A DNA stretch of 64,000 nucleotides. It comes from Trichodesmium erythraeum GBRTRLIN201. Its GTDB lineage: Bacteria; Cyanobacteriota; Cyanobacteriia; Cyanobacteriales; Microcoleaceae. The notes below the pieces were generated by a model. It saw only the letters and a program-made list of their open reading frames with translations. It made no database searches and was not told the origin of the DNA. A program made the translations under genes and the position numbers. Where the stretch lies: the NCBI GenBank assembly GCA_018457135.1, contig JAGGDU010000007.1:1-64000 (forward strand), given 5' to 3'. Every line of letters starts with the position of its first letter. Position 1 is the stretch's first letter. Below, piece after piece: positions 60,442 through 64,000 of this stretch.

Positions 60442-61353
60442 AATATATAAGTATTAACTTTGATAAAAAAAACTGATTGATTTTTACCAGATGTCTATTT
60501 AATATTATTTTAGGTGAGAACATCTTACAATTATACCATATTCGGATAATCACAGGATTTTTTATTAACAATTGAATACTAAAAAAGTATATTATTTTAG
60601 GGAAAGTATTAAATACCCTACTATACTAAGATGTATCTCCCATAAACATGGTTTCTTATACCAATTTCATTAACTTAGCTTACACGGCTTTACTTAATTT
60701 GTTTATATCATTTCATTACCTTAGTATTATGTGTAGCTATACTTAAAAAAATTTATATTATAATAATATACTCACAAATATATTTTTAATAACCTATCAA
60801 ATTTCAAACATACTTATTTTCTTTCTGTAGTTTACCTTTGCAAAAACCTTTATATTTACAGTATCTTTCATGATTAGTAGACTACAAATAGTGAGACTTT
60901 CTATAAAAAATCCCTTACAGAATAATCATTTTTTTTACTATTCATTTACAAACAGCTAAAATATAAGTAGTGGTGTAGAAGTAGTAATTTTTGCAGTTAG
61001 ACTCCTGAGAGTCAAAGGGATTTACTTAGAAATATCACTATATCTACAGGACTACCAAGATATATCGTTTCTCAATCCTACTCCCTACTCCAAATTTTTT
61101 TCATAAAAAAAATATAAATTACTCAAACAAGGGTTGCTTTTTTTGGATAAGAGTATTAATATACAAATTAATATATAAATTAACTAAGCAACAGTGAAAC
61201 TTATTAAAAAAAAATGATTTTAATTTATAAGGATGAATTATAATATTTAAATATAGGTCTTGATTTAAAATACTTCATTTAATCTTAGAGCTATTAAGGT
61301 TGCTAGTACCACAAATTCGTTATTTATCAGCTATGCATAATCTATACAATTAA
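60442..61353. other. Gene-free AT-rich region
   Basis: About 0.9 kb of very AT-rich DNA with no supported coding sequence or IS remnant. It separates the kinase gene (minus strand) from the candidate small RNA. Confidence 0.55.
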
Positions 61354-61359
61354 TATAAT
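61354..61359 (+). promoter_or_regulatory. TATAAT box of the candidate small RNA
   Basis: Exact TATAAT, about seven bases before the proposed RNA start. No good -35 hexamer lies 16-18 bases upstream, so promoter strength is uncertain. Confidence 0.4.
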
Positions 61360-61365
61360 ATTACT

Positions 61366-61431
61366 GAAAAATCAAAAGCATTTTGTTGGTAAATCTGTTG
61401 GCTACAGGGGATTGGCATCCCCTGTTTTTTT
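61366..61431 (+). ncRNA. Candidate small RNA (~66 nt) with its own terminator
   Basis: A TATAAT box (61354-61359) followed by about 40 bases and a textbook terminator forms a free-standing transcription unit more than 900 bp from any gene. There is no open frame of note. It lacks the ACUCCUCACAC motif of cyanobacterial Yfr1, so the family is unknown. Confidence 0.45.
61404..61431 (+). terminator. Rho-independent terminator of the small RNA candidate
   Basis: Perfect 8-bp stem acagggga/tcccctgt with loop ttggca, immediately followed by seven T. No gene precedes it on this strand within 900 bp. Confidence 0.85.
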
Positions 61432-61814
61432 CTTATTAAATTTAACCATAAGACCCTACTTTAAGAGTTTTCTGTTGCTTTGATGGTATCTTATACTTTA
61501 ATGGGACAGATAAATGGACATTCTCCCATGCCTAAAGTCTTATTAATTCCTACTAAATCTGAGATTTCTCACTGTTTTACATTTTGCACTTAGCGCAGGC
61601 TCAGTGCTCGGTCAGCTTGCTTTAAAGTAGGTTACATAGCATCAGTATCCGTTTTTTGTTTCGGACTGAACCTGTAGAATTTATTTATTCACACCTATAT
61701 TAACATATATTCTTAATAATAGTTAGTTTTTCACTAAGAGTATAATCTTCCTCAATAAAGTGCCTCTTTACTTCTTTCTTGTGAGTTTAAAAATTAAGAT
61801 AACTATTAAGGTTG
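61432..61814. other. Intergenic, no gene recognised
   Basis: Decayed AT-rich DNA between the small RNA candidate and a short coding-like fragment at 61815. Confidence 0.5.
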
Positions 61815-61954
61815 CAACTGATAACTAAAGTAACAGAATCTATTTCTTGGCAACAACGCTATCTAAATTTTATTGACCATATTATAGAAATTACTCTTCA
61901 AGGTAAAATTCACTTGAAAGGACAAGTATATCAAATGCTTGTTAAAAGAATTAG
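61815..61954 (+). pseudogene. Coding-like fragment cut off by an IS1 element
   Basis: An open stretch reads LQLITKVTESISWQQRYLNF, IDHIIEITLQGKIHLKGQVY, QMLVKRI and then enters the IS1 terminal repeat. Composition (helical, charged, conserved-looking Trp and Arg) suggests the start of a real protein, family not recognised. It could be the severed N-terminal part of the caspase-like gene further downstream, but that is speculation. Confidence 0.4.
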
Positions 61955-62730
61955 GGCGTTGGTGAGTTAAGCTATGAACGATAAGGAATAGGAATATCTT
62001 TTAAAGATAATGAATAAGTAAACCGACAGAATACTTAAACATTTCCACTGACTTGTGACTTACACAAACTTTTTCCGTGTAGCCTAGCTAAATAGTGCCT
62101 AACTCTTGTATTTTCTCCTTCGACTCTGGTCATATACGTTTTACTAATAATCTGATCTCCATCTGAGATCAACTGTAGATATACTTTTCATCCATCAGCT
62201 CACATAGAAATCACAATTCCACTTTTCTACCTGTGCCCATAAGGGTTCAAAGGTTTCTGTACTATGCTCTCCAATTACCCACTCTAAAAGATCTCTGTTA
62301 AAATGATTTACAGCGCTCCATATCCAAATCTTGTTTCTTTAAAAGTCTCCAGTTCATCTAGTTCTCCTACCTGTGGAGTCCTAAGGTGGAGAATAACTAT
62401 TAGATAATAACTCACCCACTTATTTAATCCAATTGATTATGGTAGCATGCTATTTTTTTTGACAAAGAGCACTCGCTCTTTACCCCATTCCATTAACATA
62501 CATTGTTAAACATTCATGTTAAAATTTATCATAATAACCCTGCTCTAATTGATAATTATCAATGAATTGGCGATAACAATTAACACAGATGTAGTTTTGT
62601 TTCCCTTGTCAATATATTCCGTTTTTGCGGATATGATCAGATTTACATTCTCGACATTCCATGATTTGAGACTATAGAATCAAAACTTATTTTAATAATA
62701 CATTAATTCATATCTTGATTCACCAACGCC
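61955..62730 (-). mobile_element. Decayed IS1-family element (776 bp)
   Basis: Terminal inverted repeats GGCGTTGGTGAGTTAAG (61955-61971) and the complement of 62714-62730 (GGCGTTGGTGAATCAAG), 15 of 17 matching. The 776-bp size is typical of IS1. A matching 8-9-bp target duplication was not apparent. It interrupts an IS630-type remnant. Confidence 0.8.
61985..62662 (-). pseudogene. IS1-type transposase, inactivated
   Basis: Starts at ATG 62662 (MECRECKSDHIRKNGIY then stop, QGKQNYICVNCYRQF; a C-x2-C zinc-finger head). Later frames give HFNRDLLEWVIGEHSTETFE, PLWAQVEKWNCDFYVS, YMTRVEGENTRVRHYLARLH, RKSLCKS and YSVGLLIHYL, which follow the order of intact cyanobacterial IS1 transposases. Many stops and frameshifts. 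Confidence 0.8.
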
Positions 62731-63240
62731 AAATTTTTTAATAACTTTTTCTAGCAGTTCTGGCATTTTTTTTTACTCTTCAATATCTGTTAGGTTTTGT
62801 TTAATATTTACTGGACGAGGTACCTTAAATTTAGCCTTTAAGTGATAATAAACATATTAAGTATGGTAGATTAATATCACATACTGCTTTTAACCATTTT
62901 TGTATTTCATTATAACTATTAAAACTCTCTAATTCTTCTAGTTTAGTTCTAAATTTATTTTCTAATATGGGTGATATTTTTCTCGGTCTACCAACAATTT
63001 ATTGTTCAATAAACCTTCTATTTCCAATTTTCTGTAGGTAGCAAACCATCGTGATACAATTGTACGATTACATCCTAATAACATTGATATCTATTCAATA
63101 TATCTTCTGCTCCTATTAAGAGGCAATATAATGTCTGTACTTTTGAAGAGAGAAACAATTGCTGTCTGTCAGGATAATATTTATTGAAGTTATTGGGCCA
63201 ATTCCAGAATATCTAGCTTAACAAGACACACTATATTATT
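62731..63240 (-). pseudogene. IS630-type transposase N-terminal remnant
   Basis: Minus-strand pieces: LGCNRTIVSRWFATYRKLEI, EGLLNNKLL and, after a frameshift, GRPRKISPILENKFRTKLEE, LESFNSYNEIQKWLKAVCDI, HLKAKFKVPRPVNIKQNLTD and KMPELLEKVIKKF, where the IS1 end begins. This is the helix-turn-helix and linker part of IS630/Tc1-like transposases; the DDE half is missing. Confidence 0.75.
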
Positions 63241-63356
63241 TACTGTTTTCATGTACATTAAAGTATAGCATTGTTTTTGAGAAATAGTATAACTTTCTCT
63301 AAGAGAAGAATAAAGGTAAATGTACTTTACTTTTTTCCAAAAGCCCAGTTAACGCT

Positions 63357-64000
63357 TTGACTGATCAAGAACTCAAAGCAGTCAAGCTCGACCTTTCAAC
63401 AGTTCACTTTATCCTGACACGTTTAGAACAAGGAAGTTGTAGAACTGATAGACCAGCACTAATAAACGAGTGTAATAGACGGGCACATTTTGAAGAAAAA
63501 TTACGTAATGTCCTATATGCCTGGGATATTAAGGATCAATTAGTTTTTTACTTTTCAGGACATGAAGATATTCGGAAAAATCATTTATATTGTCTAAAAA
63601 TAGGATTAAAAGATTCTCATTGGTATCCCTTTAATAATTTAATGAATGACGTAAGTGCGGAAGAGTTTCAACGTGCTATTCTTGTTCTCGATACTTGGCA
63701 TAATAGTGCAATAATTCCAGGAATTAAGAACTCAAATGATAGTATTTCTAATATAAAAGAAAGTATGGAAAATTCCAAAATTCCTAAAGTAATTGCTATG
63801 ATCACTTCGTCTCAAAAAGCTCAAAAGAGTCATGAACTATCATATAGATCTTATAGTGTATTCACTGACCTTTTTTGTAATCCTATTTAAACGAGTCTGG
63901 ATGAAAATGGTACAAATTACGGGCATATTTATATTAAACAGATTTTTGAATATATTAATAAAAATTTACAGACAGATAAACAATACTCAAATTTTAAATT
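63357..64000 (+). pseudogene. Caspase-like (peptidase C14/metacaspase) gene, degenerate, runs off the window
   Basis: From TTG 63357, 177 codons to a TAA at 63888-63890. Beyond the TAA the same frame stays open to the window end (TSLDENGTNYGHIYIKQIFE and onward), so the stop looks premature. The caspase p20 core is visible: QLVFYFSGH with the catalytic-dyad His69 (followed by Glu, not Gly) and ILVLDTWHNSA, where the family has DxCHSG, so the nucleophile Cys is Trp114. The first ~50 residues expected before ELKAV are missing. It is either a pseudogene or part of an inactive pseudo-caspase. Confidence 0.7.

Noticed and set aside
61366-61431. Identification of the small RNA as Yfr1
   Set aside because: The conserved ACUCCUCACAC core of Yfr1 is absent.

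Overview
The window looks like chromosome of a filamentous cyanobacterium. The evidence is an AT-rich, sparsely coding sequence with many GCGATCGC (HIP1) octamers, cyanobacterial marker genes (ndhN, ldpA, a Ycf45-type ATPase), a ribosomal-protein operon without rpsN and rpmD, and a mycosporine-like amino acid (MAA) sunscreen cluster. Long decayed spacers, many IS remnants and a caspase-like gene fit a Trichodesmium-like organism; that genus is an inference from style, not from a search.

Layout. 1-9.6 kb: housekeeping genes (PPOX-type flavoprotein, cysE with a repeated C-terminal tail, a possible 52-aa membrane protein, the transpeptidase mrdA, a Ycf45/SpoIIIAA-like ATPase, ldpA, ndhN). 9.6-11.4 kb: a gene-free leader region. 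11.4-30.2 kb: one co-directional superoperon, rplC-D-W-B, rpsS, rplV, rpsC, rplP, rpmC, rpsQ, rplN-X-E, rpsH, rplF-R, rpsE, rplO, secY, adk, infA, rpmJ, rpsM, rpsK, rpoA, rplQ, truA, rplM, rpsI, rpmE, followed after a 1.2-kb decayed spacer by prfA. Spacing is unusually loose (up to 760 bp), and a small palindromic mobile element sits between rpsS and rplV. 30-37.7 kb: mostly decayed DNA with IS1-, IS5- and IS605 (TnpB)-type remnants, prfA and a pentapeptide-repeat gene.

37.7-58.2 kb is the most interesting part: an enlarged MAA locus. The core is mysA, mysB and mysC (sedoheptulose 7-phosphate to 4-deoxygadusol to mycosporine-glycine). After it come a Na+/solute symporter, a DMT-family transporter, a TauD/SyrP-type Fe(II)/2-oxoglutarate oxygenase, two tandem mysD ligases sharing a 569-bp identical tract, a 3-hydroxyisobutyrate-dehydrogenase-like enzyme, a C-A-T-TE NRPS whose condensation motif is damaged and whose adenylation pocket reads proline-like, two pseudogenes (one a third mysD) and a second, atypical O-methyltransferase-family gene. 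Known MAA clusters normally use either mysD or the NRPS mysE for the second amino acid. Having both, plus extra tailoring genes, suggests an unusual MAA or a mixture of them.

58.2-64 kb: a strongly structured non-coding block next to an IS605-like end, a fructosamine-kinase-like gene, a free-standing small-RNA candidate with promoter-like box and terminator, nested IS1/IS630 remnants, and a degraded caspase-like gene whose catalytic Cys is replaced by Trp and which runs off the window. No tRNA, rRNA or CRISPR array was found.
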